Below are positions 45,112-53,067 of a stretch of DNA of 64,000 bases, piece by piece. The translations under genes and the position numbers were made by a program. The notes beneath the pieces were generated by a model. It saw nothing but the letters and a program-made list of their open reading frames with translations. It had not been told where the DNA came from and did no database searches. Location of the stretch: positions 1 through 64,000 of the forward strand of contig NZ_UCNW01000011.1 of assembly GCF_900474185.1 (NCBI RefSeq), in the 5' to 3' direction. Source of the DNA: Synechococcus sp. UW69. GTDB lineage: Bacteria > Cyanobacteriota > Cyanobacteriia > PCC-6307 > Cyanobiaceae. Position 1 is the stretch's first letter; each line of letters starts with the position of its first letter.

Positions 45112-45461
45112 GGCCACGGCTACATCAATCCAGGATGATCAAGACCAGAGAGACATGAGCCACACGGCTCAACAACCATGCCCTTGCTTGTCGCGAAAAC
45201 CTTATAAGGCTGTCATCCGATTGAAGGAGAAATAGTTCTCTTCTCCTCCCAGCCCAAAGCACCCATTGCATGGGCAAACGCATCACCAAACCAAAAAGGA
45301 AAACCTTTCAAAGTCACCTCCTTTGAAGATGAGAAATCTGTAGAACAGATGTCTGGCGGTTGACGATAGGCACTTAAAACTCACCAACTTCAAACAACAA
45401 AAATCTGACCCGACAGCCACCAGCCGCCAAATCGGGTAAGAAGGTGCATCATCAAAAGACA

Positions 45462-45887
45462 ATGCAGTTCAAACGTTTTGGCTTGACAGCCGGCATCTTG
45501 CTTCTGGCCAGCAGCGTGCAGGCTGCACCTCAGCCAGAGATTCAGGAGTTGTTCAGGGCGAGTCGAACACCAGGCGAACGGATCGTGGCCTATCCGCAGG
45601 GCACGCCGGAGCTGAGGGTGGTTCGGGTCAGCCTCCCCGTTGGAGCAACGATTCCACTCCACACCCATCCCTCACCCGTGGTCGTTGTGGTGACGAAGGG
45701 CGCGATGACCAACGTGCGCCTTGTCGACGGCAAAGAGGTTGTGAGCGTGGTCCGGCCCGGCAATGGCTTCCTGGATGGCCACCCGGATGAACCTCACTTC
45801 GTGACCAACAAGGGCCCAGAACCAGCAGAAGCAATGGTGACCTTTGCCAGCGTTGAAGGTCTCCCCAACATGATCCCCATGAAGTGA
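45462..45887 (+). CDS. Exported cupin-fold protein
   Basis: A 141-residue protein with a signal peptide (FGLTAGILLLASSVQA) and a single cupin domain: VSLPVGATIPLHTHPSPVVV (two His), then VVRPGNGFLDGHPDEPHFVT. These histidines could bind one metal ion. The frame also contains an ATG six codons earlier; the one used begins the signal peptide. No partner gene. Enzymatic role unknown. Confidence 0.75.
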   Translation: MQFKRFGLTAGILLLASSVQAAPQPEIQELFRASRTPGERIVAYPQGTPELRVVRVSLPVGATIPLHTHPSPVVVVVTKGAMTNVRLVDGKEVVSVVRPGNGFLDGHPDEPHFVTNKGPEPAEAMVTFASVEGLPNMIPMK

Positions 45888-45901
45888 GCCATCAACCCAA
45901 T

Positions 45902-46072
45902 TCACAACGAGCGTTGACCCATCTGCTTCAGCATTAATTTGGCATCCTGCTCCGTCAGCGGTGACACCATCCGCAGCACCTTGCGATGGATCTCCTGGGG
46001 TGCGGTGACATGGCCCTGCATCGATCCCCAAGACCTTTCCCAGAGTTCAGCCAATTGATTTTTATGTTGCAT
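45902..46072 (-). CDS. Small helical protein, unknown
   Basis: A 56-residue frame (MQHKNQLAELWERSWGSMQG...) ending KLMLKQMGQRSL. Sequence is amphipathic and regular, and I think it is real, but no ribosome-binding site decides the start; the open frame extends to 46168 with a less likely N-terminus. Convergent with the cupin gene, 14 bases apart. Confidence 0.4.
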   Translation of the reverse strand: MQHKNQLAELWERSWGSMQGHVTAPQEIHRKVLRMVSPLTEQDAKLMLKQMGQRSL

Positions 46073-46255
46073 TGAAGGATGAAAATTCATGCGTCGTCTG
46101 TATGAATGATCCGAAGCGCATTGATATAGATGCCAATGCAGATTGCTACCAATACAAAAACCATTCATCGATTTCGTCTAGAGGTGTTCTAAGGGGAGAG
46201 AGGTAAAACCACCTCCCTCAACTGAGCGATTACCGGGTCCACTTGGCTCCACCGA

Positions 46256-46280
46256 CTGGGGGATAGAGCGCATCCCCCAG
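46256..46280. repeat. Perfect nine-base inverted repeat
   Basis: CTGGGGGAT and ATCCCCCAG flank AGAGCGC. No T run follows on either strand. It lies about 85 bases upstream of the tiny plus-strand ORF at 46364 and could be part of its leader. A weaker GGGAG/CTCCC hairpin precedes it at about 46193-46217. Confidence 0.7.
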
Positions 46281-46363
46281 GAACTCGTGTAACAATCTCT
46301 CTACTGGCACACAGCCTGGGCTGGAGCAGGGTTAAACCAGAGGTAGCCCTTCAACGAGGAGCC

Positions 46364-46471
46364 ATGATTGACCCCATCGTCCTTCCATCACTATTTGGCC
46401 TCTTTGTTCTGTCCGTCATTCTTGATGCCGTAAAAGACGACCGCGAGCGTCACCACCATCGCCGTTATTGA
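46364..46471 (+). CDS. Tiny single-helix membrane ORF (35 residues)
   Basis: The frame begins MIDPIVLPSLFGLFVLSVIL and ends in a charged tail (DDRERHHHRRY). GAGGAG lies two bases before the ATG, a usable ribosome-binding site. One membrane helix followed by a His/Arg-rich cytoplasmic tail is a common layout for small cyanobacterial membrane proteins. The longer minus-strand frame 46391-46711 overlaps it and lacks a convincing start. Confidence 0.5.
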   Translation: MIDPIVLPSLFGLFVLSVILDAVKDDRERHHHRRY

Positions 46472-46479
46472 GTGCTGGG

Positions 46480-46581
46480 CTAACGCTGCTTCCCCTTCAC
46501 GAAGCCAGTGGCGTTTGATCTGGACGACAGCTCCTTGATCAGGGTTGCTGTGATGATCAGCGCTACAAAAACAAGTTCCAT
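46480..46581 (-). CDS. Tiny single-helix membrane ORF (33 residues)
   Basis: Reads MELVFVALIITATLIKELSS and then a basic tail (NATGFVKGKQR). One membrane helix is clear. It starts 12 bases after the stop of the next tiny ORF on the same strand. No strong ribosome-binding site is visible, so the call is tentative. Confidence 0.4.
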   Translation of the reverse strand: MELVFVALIITATLIKELSSRSNATGFVKGKQR

Positions 46582-46593
46582 CACCAAAGCCAA

Positions 46594-46698
46594 TCAGTAC
46601 TTGTTGTGAAACACAGTTCCGATGGCTGTGGCTGTGAAGACAACAGCGATTAAAGCGAGTGCCATAGACGGAAGCGGAGCACCTTTCCGTGATGGCAT
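46594..46698 (-). CDS. Tiny single-helix membrane ORF (34 residues)
   Basis: Reads MPSRKGAPLPS, then MALALIAVVFTATAIGTVFH and NKY at the end. The basic N-terminus before the helix gives an N-in orientation. An internal ATG (residue 12) is an alternative start. Upstream member of a probable two-gene unit with the 33-residue ORF. Confidence 0.4.
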   Translation of the reverse strand: MPSRKGAPLPSMALALIAVVFTATAIGTVFHNKY

Positions 46699-46757
46699 TG
46701 AAGTCACTCAAGCGGCCGTATCGAAAAGCACCATCTCAGTGGAATCGGCAGAAGTAA

Positions 46758-46949
46758 CTAGGAACGAACCTGACGAGCGAGCGTCAAAATCAAATACGCC
46801 GTCACCAAAGCCAGGAATGCAACCACGATCCGTCTCTGACCCAGAACACCGTTCAAACCAAAGGATTGTCCGGGTGAAGCAGACCGGTTGAGCCATTTGC
46901 TACCTGGCCTGACCAAAACACTGCAAGAAAGACTCATTGTTGGTGTCAT
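46758..46949 (-). CDS. Small single-helix membrane ORF, unknown
   Basis: Up to 63 residues; the convincing part is the last 30: GVLGQRRIVVAFLALVTAYL followed by ILTLARQVRS. The start is unclear: ATG at 46949 or 46937, or a TTG at 46856 giving 32 residues. Same layout as its neighbours, helix then basic tail. Confidence 0.35.
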   Translation of the reverse strand: MTPTMSLSCSVLVRPGSKWLNRSASPGQSFGLNGVLGQRRIVVAFLALVTAYLILTLARQVRS

Positions 46950-46987
46950 CCATGTTGAGCTACACCGGATAGGTCAGAGGCTCAGCC

Positions 46988-47113
46988 ATGAAGATCGACA
47001 GCGCAAACGCTCAACCCATGGGAAGCCTCATTTTTGAAGAGGGGCACAAGCCCTTTCATGCCCTGGCGTGTCCACTGCGGCCTGCCTCTGTGCGCATCAG
47101 CAGGAAGCACTGA
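46988..47113 (+). CDS. Possible small ORF (41 residues)
   Basis: MKIDSANAQPMGSLIFEEGH followed by a Pro/Arg-rich end (CPLRPASVRISRKH). CAGAGG lies seven bases before the ATG. Nothing else supports it; it may be a leader ORF of trhO, 53 bases downstream. Confidence 0.3.
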   Translation: MKIDSANAQPMGSLIFEEGHKPFHALACPLRPASVRISRKH

Positions 47114-47166
47114 AGGGGAACCCACCGTCCTGATGCAGGCTGGAGGGACGTTGAGCCTGGAGCACC

Positions 47167-48120
47167 GTGGACCCGATCCGCCAAGAGCCTGTGCTGGCGA
47201 AAGACAGCCGACTCCTGGTGGCTGCTTTTTATGCCTTCGTACCCCTTGATGACGAGCATCGCGAGACGTTGCTGGCCAGCTTGCCGACGCTTGCTCGCGA
47301 AGGGAGTGTGCTCGGCTCGGTTTTGATAGCTCTAGAAGGAGTCAACGGCACGATCAGTGGGCCAGAGGTAGGCGTTAGCGCAGTGCTGGATCACTTGCGC
47401 TCCTCCCTGGAACTCGGCAACGATCACTTCGCGCGGCTCGAGGTGAAGCGCAGCTGGGCCGACAAGCCGGTATTTCGCCGCTTCAAAGCCAGGCGCAAGA
47501 AAGAGATCGTGACCATCGGCGTGAACAGCGTGGACCCCCACGCCAGCGTGGGCACCTACGTGGAACCTGAAAACTGGAATGCGCTGGTGGATGATCCCGG
47601 CACGCTGGTGATCGACACCCGCAACAGCTACGAAACAGCGATCGGAACGTTTGACGGCGCCATCGACCCCGGCACTGAGAGCTTCCGTGAATTTCCGCAA
47701 TGGGCAGAAGAAACGCTGCGGCCGCTGATGGAACAAAACGGCAGCCAGCGCATCGCCATGTTCTGCACCGGTGGCATCCGCTGCGAGAAGGCCAGCAGTT
47801 ATCTGCAACAACGGGGCTTTGGAGAGGTGCACCATCTGCGCGGCGGCATCCTCAAGTACCTGGAGCAGGTGCCGGAAGCCGAGAGCCGCTGGCAGGGGGA
47901 GTGCTTCGTGTTCGATCAGCGGGTGGCCCTGAACCACCGCCTTGAACCCGGTGAATACAGCCTCTGCCATGCCTGCGGCCTGCCGGTTTCAGCCGAACAA
48001 CGCGCACTGCCCAGCTACATCAAAGGCGTGCAATGTGTGCATTGCGTGGATCGCTTCACCGACGCCGACCGGGAACGGTTTGCGATGCGGCAACGGCAAA
48101 TTGATCAGATGCAGGCTTGA
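47167..48120 (+). CDS. trhO: tRNA uridine-34 5-hydroxylase TrhO (rhodanese family)
   Basis: A 317-residue protein: N-terminal ferredoxin-like domain (FYAFVPLDDEHRETLLASLP), LIALEGVNGTISGP, a rhodanese domain with active site FCTGGIRCEKASSYL (Cys200) and GFGEVHHLRGGILKYLEQVP, and a C-terminal Cys-rich piece (CHACGLPVS and CVHCVDRF). The order is that of YceA/TrhO, which hydroxylates U34 of several tRNAs using oxygen or prephenate-derived groups. Starts with GTG. Its stop overlaps the GST gene start. Confidence 0.9.
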   Translation: MDPIRQEPVLAKDSRLLVAAFYAFVPLDDEHRETLLASLPTLAREGSVLGSVLIALEGVNGTISGPEVGVSAVLDHLRSSLELGNDHFARLEVKRSWADKPVFRRFKARRKKEIVTIGVNSVDPHASVGTYVEPENWNALVDDPGTLVIDTRNSYETAIGTFDGAIDPGTESFREFPQWAEETLRPLMEQNGSQRIAMFCTGGIRCEKASSYLQQRGFGEVHHLRGGILKYLEQVPEAESRWQGECFVFDQRVALNHRLEPGEYSLCHACGLPVSAEQRALPSYIKGVQCVHCVDRFTDADRERFAMRQRQIDQMQA

Positions 48121-49145
48121 GGGATTCAGACCGCATCGGACAATCCTTGCAAGGACGACTCCATGCCGTGCTGCCGATCCTCTACAGCTTCCGCCGCTGC
48201 CCCTACGCCATGCGCGCCCGCTGGGCCCTGCTGGAGGCCGGTCTTCTGGTGCAGTGGCGCGAAATCGCGCTGAAGGCCAAACCGGCTGAGATGTTGGCGG
48301 TCTCCCCCAAGGGCACCGTTCCGGTGCTGGTGTTGCCAGACGGAGAGGTCATCGAAGAAAGCCATGCGGTGATGGACTGGGCCCTGAATCAGGCGGACCC
48401 ACGGGAGCTGCTGTGGTCCAGCGATAGCGACACGTCAGCGCTGATCCAGCAGAACGACGGACCGTTCAAGCACCACCTGGACCGGTTCAAATACACCGAT
48501 CGCTATCCCGGCACCAACAAGGATGAGCAGCGGAACGCCGGCCTCACGATTCTGAAAAGCTGGAACCAGAGGATTGCCGAGCAGGGCTGGCTGCTTGGCG
48601 AGCGCATCTCACTGGCTGATGCGGCCATCTGGCCGTTCGTGCGGCAGTGGCGTATCGCCGATCCTGAGGGTTTCGACAACGACACCGCTCTGGCGCCACT
48701 GCGCAGCTGGCTCACCGGCTTCCTGGAGGCCCCCCGCTTCGAACGGCTGATGCAGCGGGCCGATCCCTGGAGTGCCGGTGGGCAACAGCACCACTTCCCT
48801 GCCGATGCCGTGGCGGTGCCCCTGGATCAACCCCTGTTCCACCTGGCCCTCAAGGGCGACTGGCAGGCCGCGCAGACCAACGGCAGCTATCGCATCTCCA
48901 CGCGAGGTATGGGACTCGATCAAGTGGGCTTCATCCACTGCTCCTGGCAGGAGCAGGTGAACGCCACCTTTGAACGTTTTTACGCGGATGCCGGCGACGT
49001 GCTGCTGCTGGAGATTGATGCCGCTGCCGTCGATGCTCCCCTGCGCGCCGATGCGATTCCCAGCGGCGAACTGTTCCCCCACCTCTACGGAGCTTTGCCG
49101 CTGGAGGCGGTGCGCTCGGTCGTCACCATGCCCGCATCAGCATGA
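48117..49145 (+). CDS. Glutathione S-transferase fused to a DUF952 domain
   Basis: A 342-residue two-domain protein. Residues 20-215 are a GST: LPILYSFRRCPYAMRARWAL (glutaredoxin-like CPY at 28-30), KGTVPVLVLPDGEVIEESHA and WLLGERISLADAAIWPFV. Residues 238-338 are a DUF952 domain: PLFHLALKGDWQAAQTNGSY, then VGFIHCSWQEQVNATFERFY and SGELFPHLYGALPLEAV. DUF952 is usually a stand-alone small protein of unknown role. Starts with TTG in a TTGA overlap with trhO. The fusion suggests a shared substrate. Confidence 0.85.
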   Translation: MRDSDRIGQSLQGRLHAVLPILYSFRRCPYAMRARWALLEAGLLVQWREIALKAKPAEMLAVSPKGTVPVLVLPDGEVIEESHAVMDWALNQADPRELLWSSDSDTSALIQQNDGPFKHHLDRFKYTDRYPGTNKDEQRNAGLTILKSWNQRIAEQGWLLGERISLADAAIWPFVRQWRIADPEGFDNDTALAPLRSWLTGFLEAPRFERLMQRADPWSAGGQQHHFPADAVAVPLDQPLFHLALKGDWQAAQTNGSYRISTRGMGLDQVGFIHCSWQEQVNATFERFYADAGDVLLLEIDAAAVDAPLRADAIPSGELFPHLYGALPLEAVRSVVTMPASA

Positions 49146-49161
49146 GCACGGCACCATAAAA

Positions 49162-49677
49162 ATGGCCAGATCCCGATCGATGCTTGAACACCTGGAAGCC
49201 GAGGCCCGCGAACGGGGCCTGCTGCTGCGATTGCAGGTTGGCCGTCCCCTAGGACTGTGGAGCCTGAGGTTGGTGGTGGCCCAGCAAGCCACGAGCGGCA
49301 GCCTGCTGCTGCTGGGGGAAATGAAGGGATGGGCCTATCCCGCCGCCACGGGCCTGCAACTCGACACGATGCGCGTGATGCCGATGGCACCTCCAGGCGT
49401 TGGTGATCTGATCTGGGCCGCCACCATGGCCTGGGCCCAGGAGGCCACGCCTTGTGCAAGAGCCCGTTTGCTGGCCATCCGCGACGACGAGCGGCAACAC
49501 CGACGGCTGGTCCGCTACTTCCACCAACGCGGGTTCAGCACGATGCGCGAGGTGGAAGCAGCACTTTGGGATCTTCCCCTCCGAATGGTCTGGGGTGGCG
49601 CCGGTGCCCTGATGAGTGGAGAGATCTCCACCGTTCTTGAACGCAGTCTGCGGGGATGGCGTCAGTCAGCAGCGTGA
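49162..49677 (+). CDS. Putative GNAT-like protein
   Basis: A 171-residue protein with a GNAT-like outline: [20 protein letters not shown], then [20 protein letters not shown] and [19 protein letters not shown]. The typical acetyl-CoA RxxGxG/A site is not clear, so it may be a degenerate or distant member. I start at the ATG at 49162, just after the DUF952 fusion gene; the open frame upstream overlaps that gene. Ends 16 bases into the convergent lipA. Confidence 0.55.
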   Translation: MARSRSMLEHLEAEARERGLLLRLQVGRPLGLWSLRLVVAQQATSGSLLLLGEMKGWAYPAATGLQLDTMRVMPMAPPGVGDLIWAATMAWAQEATPCARARLLAIRDDERQHRRLVRYFHQRGFSTMREVEAALWDLPLRMVWGGAGALMSGEISTVLERSLRGWRQSAA

Positions 49678-50561
49678 TAGCTGCTGCGCACTAAAGGGCC
49701 GCTGCGCACCTGGGCAAAGCCCAGTTCACGGGCTACCGCCGCAAGCTCATCAAACTCCTGCGGCGTCCAGTAGCGGGCCACCGGAATGTGCTCCAGCGAA
49801 GGACGCAGGTACTGCCCCAGGGTGAGCCGCTGGCAATCCACAGCGCGGAGATCGTTGAGGGTGGCGATCACCTCATCACGGGTCTCTCCCAAGCCGAGCA
49901 TCAAGCCGCTCTTGGTGGGGATTTCAGGCGCCAGTTCACGGGCGGCCGCCAATAGCCCGAGCGACCGCACATAGGTAGCCCCCCGGCGCACCTCGCCCTG
50001 GAGACGCTGCACCGTCTCCAGGTTGTGGTTGAAGCACACCGGTTGGGCTGATAACACCGTGGCCAGCCGCTCACGCTGAGCCTTCACCGCCAGGGCCTGA
50101 TCAGCCACGCCCCCCCAGAAATCGGGAGTGAGCACCTCAAGAGCGATGAGCGGATTTCGGGCCCGGATCGCCGCCATGGTGGTGGTGAACAGGCTGGCGC
50201 CGTGATCGATGAGATCGTCACGGGCGACTGCCGTGAGCACCACATAACGGAGCTGCATCGCTTCCACCGCATCAGCCACCCGTTCGGCTTCTGCAACATC
50301 CACCGGCATCGGTGCCTGCCCCTTGTCCACCTGGCAGAAAGCACAGCTGCGCGTGCAGATCGAACCGCCCAGCAAAAAGGTTGCCGTCCCTGCGGCATAG
50401 CACTCACCACGGTTGGGGCAGCGCCCTTCCTCACAGATGGTGTGCAGGCGGTTTTGCTTCACCAGCCCCTGCACCCGCTCCAATTCAGAGGCGTTACCAA
50501 TCGGCCGACGCAGCCATTCGGGCAATCGCTCCGCAGGGGGAATGGCGCTGAACTTGCTCAT
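49662..50561 (-). CDS. lipA: Lipoyl synthase
   Basis: A 299-residue radical-SAM enzyme. Auxiliary cluster [15 protein letters not shown] (Cys43, Cys48, Cys54), radical-SAM cluster [13 protein letters not shown] (Cys69, Cys73, Cys76), and the C-terminal [11 protein letters not shown] with the serine ligand. I start at the internal Met ([16 protein letters not shown]). It lies downstream of recR on the same strand with about 60 bases between them. Many cyanobacteria have two lipA genes; only this one is here. Confidence 0.95.
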   Translation of the reverse strand: MSKFSAIPPAERLPEWLRRPIGNASELERVQGLVKQNRLHTICEEGRCPNRGECYAAGTATFLLGGSICTRSCAFCQVDKGQAPMPVDVAEAERVADAVEAMQLRYVVLTAVARDDLIDHGASLFTTTMAAIRARNPLIALEVLTPDFWGGVADQALAVKAQRERLATVLSAQPVCFNHNLETVQRLQGEVRRGATYVRSLGLLAAARELAPEIPTKSGLMLGLGETRDEVIATLNDLRAVDCQRLTLGQYLRPSLEHIPVARYWTPQEFDELAAVARELGFAQVRSGPLVRSSYHAAD

Positions 50562-50622
50562 ACCGGCGGACGGCCTGTGTTGATTCTGCTCAAGAAACAA
50601 CGAATCAGGGCACTGACATCAA

Positions 50623-51201
50623 TCAATCAACCGGCCGGCGCCCCTCCAAGGCTCGGCTCAGGGTGACCTCATCGGCGTATTCGAGTTCACTCCCCATCGG
50701 CAAGCCGTAGGCGATTCGGCTCACCGGACAGAAGGGCTTCAACAACCGTGCCAGATACAAGCTGGTGGTATCCCCTTCAACACTTGGGGTAAGGGCCAGG
50801 ATCACCTCGGTGATCTCCTCCTTGCTGATCCGCTGCACCAGTGCCGTCACATGAAGAAGCTCCGGACCAATGCCATCCATCGGCGAAATCAATCCACCGA
50901 GCACGTGATAGCGCCCTTGAAATTCGCGGGTGCGCTCCAACGCCAGAAGATCCCGGGAATCGGCCACCACGCAGATCACCCCATTGCGGCGCTCCGGGTT
51001 ACGGCAAATCTCACACTCCGGCTCAGCGGAGAGGTGAAAGCAGATCTGGCACTGGCCCACCTGGGTGCGGGCCGCTAAGAGGGCATCCGCAAACTGGTGA
51101 ATCTGCTCCTCGGGCTGATTCAGCAGATGCAGAGCAAGCCTCTGGGCCGTGCGCGGACCGATGCCTGGCAGACGCTCGAACTGATCAATCAGTCGGGCCA
51201 A
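50623..51201 (-). CDS. recR: Recombination protein RecR
   Basis: A 192-residue DNA-gap-binding protein of the RecFOR pathway. HhH motif [18 protein letters not shown], zinc site [20 protein letters not shown], and Toprim piece [20 protein letters not shown]. The start is a TTG; the residues just upstream (TRP before LARLID) resemble the usual family N-terminus, so translation may begin slightly earlier at a non-standard codon. Confidence 0.95.
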   Translation of the reverse strand: MARLIDQFERLPGIGPRTAQRLALHLLNQPEEQIHQFADALLAARTQVGQCQICFHLSAEPECEICRNPERRNGVICVVADSRDLLALERTREFQGRYHVLGGLISPMDGIGPELLHVTALVQRISKEEITEVILALTPSVEGDTTSLYLARLLKPFCPVSRIAYGLPMGSELEYADEVTLSRALEGRRPVD

Positions 51202-51495
51202 CGGTCGGGTGAAGCCGCTCAGTGGTCTGCCGCCAATGCGAGGAATGTAGGAGTTGTTGAGATCATCTGCCGGAACACCAATCCATGATTAGAGAATTCG
51301 ATGAGCAACCCCGCTTCACCGCAAAGCAAGGGAGCTCAGGGTCTTGAACAGTGGAAGCATCAGGCCTGAATCTGATCCGAGGCCAAGGCGTGCCCCGATC
51401 AAACGCTCCGAAGATGCCACAGGTTGCGCTTTTTTGGCGCTTCACATCAATGAGGCCGCAACGGCAGAATGGGTCGTGGATTGATTTCACCGTTA

Positions 51496-52050
51496 ATGCA
51501 GCTCCTCCGGTCTCTCAGTCGCCTAATCGTTTGCGGCGTCCTGGCACTGGTGCTGGGAGCCTGTGCGGCGGGACCGACGGCAGGGCTGCAGTCGTACCAG
51601 AGCCCGGATGGCCGTTTCGCCTTCCTGTATCCCACCGGTTGGACCGAGGTTCAGGTGAGCAACGGTCCGCGGGTGGTGTTTCACGACCTGATCCACAGCG
51701 ATGAGACCGTGAGCCTGATGATCAACAAGGTGAGTGAAGACAACGAACTCAACGAACTTGGCAGTGCCGTCGCGGTCGGTGAGCGCTTGCGCCGAGAAGT
51801 GATCGCCACCGCCGGCAGCGGCCGCACTGCTGAGCTGGTAGAAGCGCAGGAGCGCGAGGTGAATGGCCACACGTTCTACGACCTGGAATATGCGGTGCAC
51901 TTGGAAGACCGCGACCGTCATGAGCTAGCGACCGTGGTGGTCGACCGCGGCCGGCTTTACACCTTGGCAACCAGCGTCAACGAAGACCGCTGGAGCAAGG
52001 TTGGTGAAATCTGCGGCCGGGTGGTGCGCTCACTAACTCTGCTGATCTGA
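51496..52050 (+). CDS. CyanoP (PsbP-like) lipoprotein of photosystem II
   Basis: A 184-residue lipoprotein: signal peptide with lipobox VLGAC, then the PsbP fold (YQSPDGRFAFLYPTGWTEVQ, VVFHDLIHSDETVSLMINKV, YDLEYAVHLEDRDRHELATV, and SVNEDRWSKVGEICGRVVRS). CyanoP sits on the lumenal face of PSII during assembly. I use the ATG at 51496 because the signal peptide starts there. Its stop meets the convergent LCP gene stop with no gap. Confidence 0.9.
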   Translation: MQLLRSLSRLIVCGVLALVLGACAAGPTAGLQSYQSPDGRFAFLYPTGWTEVQVSNGPRVVFHDLIHSDETVSLMINKVSEDNELNELGSAVAVGERLRREVIATAGSGRTAELVEAQEREVNGHTFYDLEYAVHLEDRDRHELATVVVDRGRLYTLATSVNEDRWSKVGEICGRVVRSLTLLI

Positions 52051-52998
52051 TCAGAACAAAAATCTGAAGCGTTGGCTGCTGGCCTCACTGGCATCAGCAC
52101 CACTGCTGGACTTGGCCGGCCACTCTGTATCCAGGTAGCTGATGCCATCAGCATTGAAAGGCACCGCATTCAAGCTGGAGGCATTGAGGTCAGTTGTGCC
52201 CATCGCAGTAATCAAGCCGCCCAATTCCATCGGCCCAAGGTCTGTTTCCAACGCCTGACCCGCAGCAGTAATCAAGGCCGGCAGGCGAATCAAATTCTGA
52301 GGTTGTTTCATCTGTTCGAACAGGCCCTTGAGCGCCAACTGCTGCCGTTCCAGGCGACCGAAATCACCTCGGCCGTCATTGCGCCAACGCAGAAAACCCT
52401 CGAGATCCTTCCCCTTTAAAAGTTGAGGCCCGGGCTGCAGGTCGATCACCAAGTTCTGACTGCGGTCGACGTAATACAACCGCTTGGGCACATCCACCTC
52501 GATCCCCCCCACCAGATTGGCCAGGGTTTCGATCGCATCCAAGCGCACCACGATGTGATGGCGGATCGGGCGATTCATTAGTCGAGACAACTCCCGCTCC
52601 ACCGCCTCCACACCGCCGTAGGCCATCAGGGCATTGAGCTTGATGCCCCCCAAGCCCTCAGCATCGATGTAGCTGTCGCGGGGAATCTGAGTAATCGTCG
52701 TGGTGGTGCCCTTCACCCGCACCGTGAAGATCACATCGGTGTTGTTGCCAGTGCGGTCACGCCCCAGCACCACCACTTCCCTGGCACCGAAGCCAGTCCA
52801 ACCAGCGAATGGGTTGGCCATCGGCGGGGGCTGAGCTGCCGCCACAGGTTGGTCTGCCGTGCTGGACGGTTCAGTATTGATCAATCGGCTCAGCGGCACC
52901 GACAGCATCAAGCCGCCGCTGAGACCCACCACGACAGCACAAACAACCGGCCACCTGGTGGCCGCAGAAGATGGCTTGGCAGGAGGGTCTTGTGCCAT
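52051..52998 (-). CDS. LytR-CpsA-Psr (LCP) family protein
   Basis: A 315-residue anchored protein: helix (WPVVCAVVVGLSGGLMLSV), Pro/Ala linker, LCP domain with VVVLGRDRTGNNTDVIFTVR, ITQIPRDSYIDAEGLGGIKL and NALMAYGGVEAVERELSRLM, and FLRWRNDGRGDFGRLERQQL. The catalytic Arg and Asp residues are all visible, so this is the better-conserved of the two LCP proteins in the window. Likely attaches secondary polymers to peptidoglycan. Confidence 0.9.
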   Translation of the reverse strand: MAQDPPAKPSSAATRWPVVCAVVVGLSGGLMLSVPLSRLINTEPSSTADQPVAAAQPPPMANPFAGWTGFGAREVVVLGRDRTGNNTDVIFTVRVKGTTTTITQIPRDSYIDAEGLGGIKLNALMAYGGVEAVERELSRLMNRPIRHHIVVRLDAIETLANLVGGIEVDVPKRLYYVDRSQNLVIDLQPGPQLLKGKDLEGFLRWRNDGRGDFGRLERQQLALKGLFEQMKQPQNLIRLPALITAAGQALETDLGPMELGGLITAMGTTDLNASSLNAVPFNADGISYLDTEWPAKSSSGADASEASSQRFRFLF

Positions 52999-53067
52999 GG
53001 AATACAAGCTATTCCGCATCTTGGCGTGCAGATCCTGTCTGCGGTAGAGGGTCGGACGGCCTCCCGC

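Larger units (their letters stand above)
44555..45461. other. Gene-poor, hairpin-rich intergenic stretch
   Basis: About 900 bases without a convincing coding region. Short frames exist (for example plus 44698-44994) but have no ribosome-binding site, and their Arg/Cys/His-rich sequences resemble nothing. What I do see are at least five inverted repeats: 44698-44742, 45077-45110, 45156-45171 (TGAGCC/GGCTCA), 45225-45247 (AGGAGAA/TTCTCCT) and 45307-45327 (TTCAAAG/CTTTGAA). A non-coding RNA or regulatory leader is possible. Confidence 0.5.

Noticed and set aside
46391-46711. 106-codon minus-strand frame
   Set aside because: Poor start and Cys/His-rich N-terminal half; three shorter frames in the same place have better membrane-protein character. 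Its hydrophobic C-terminus keeps some doubt.
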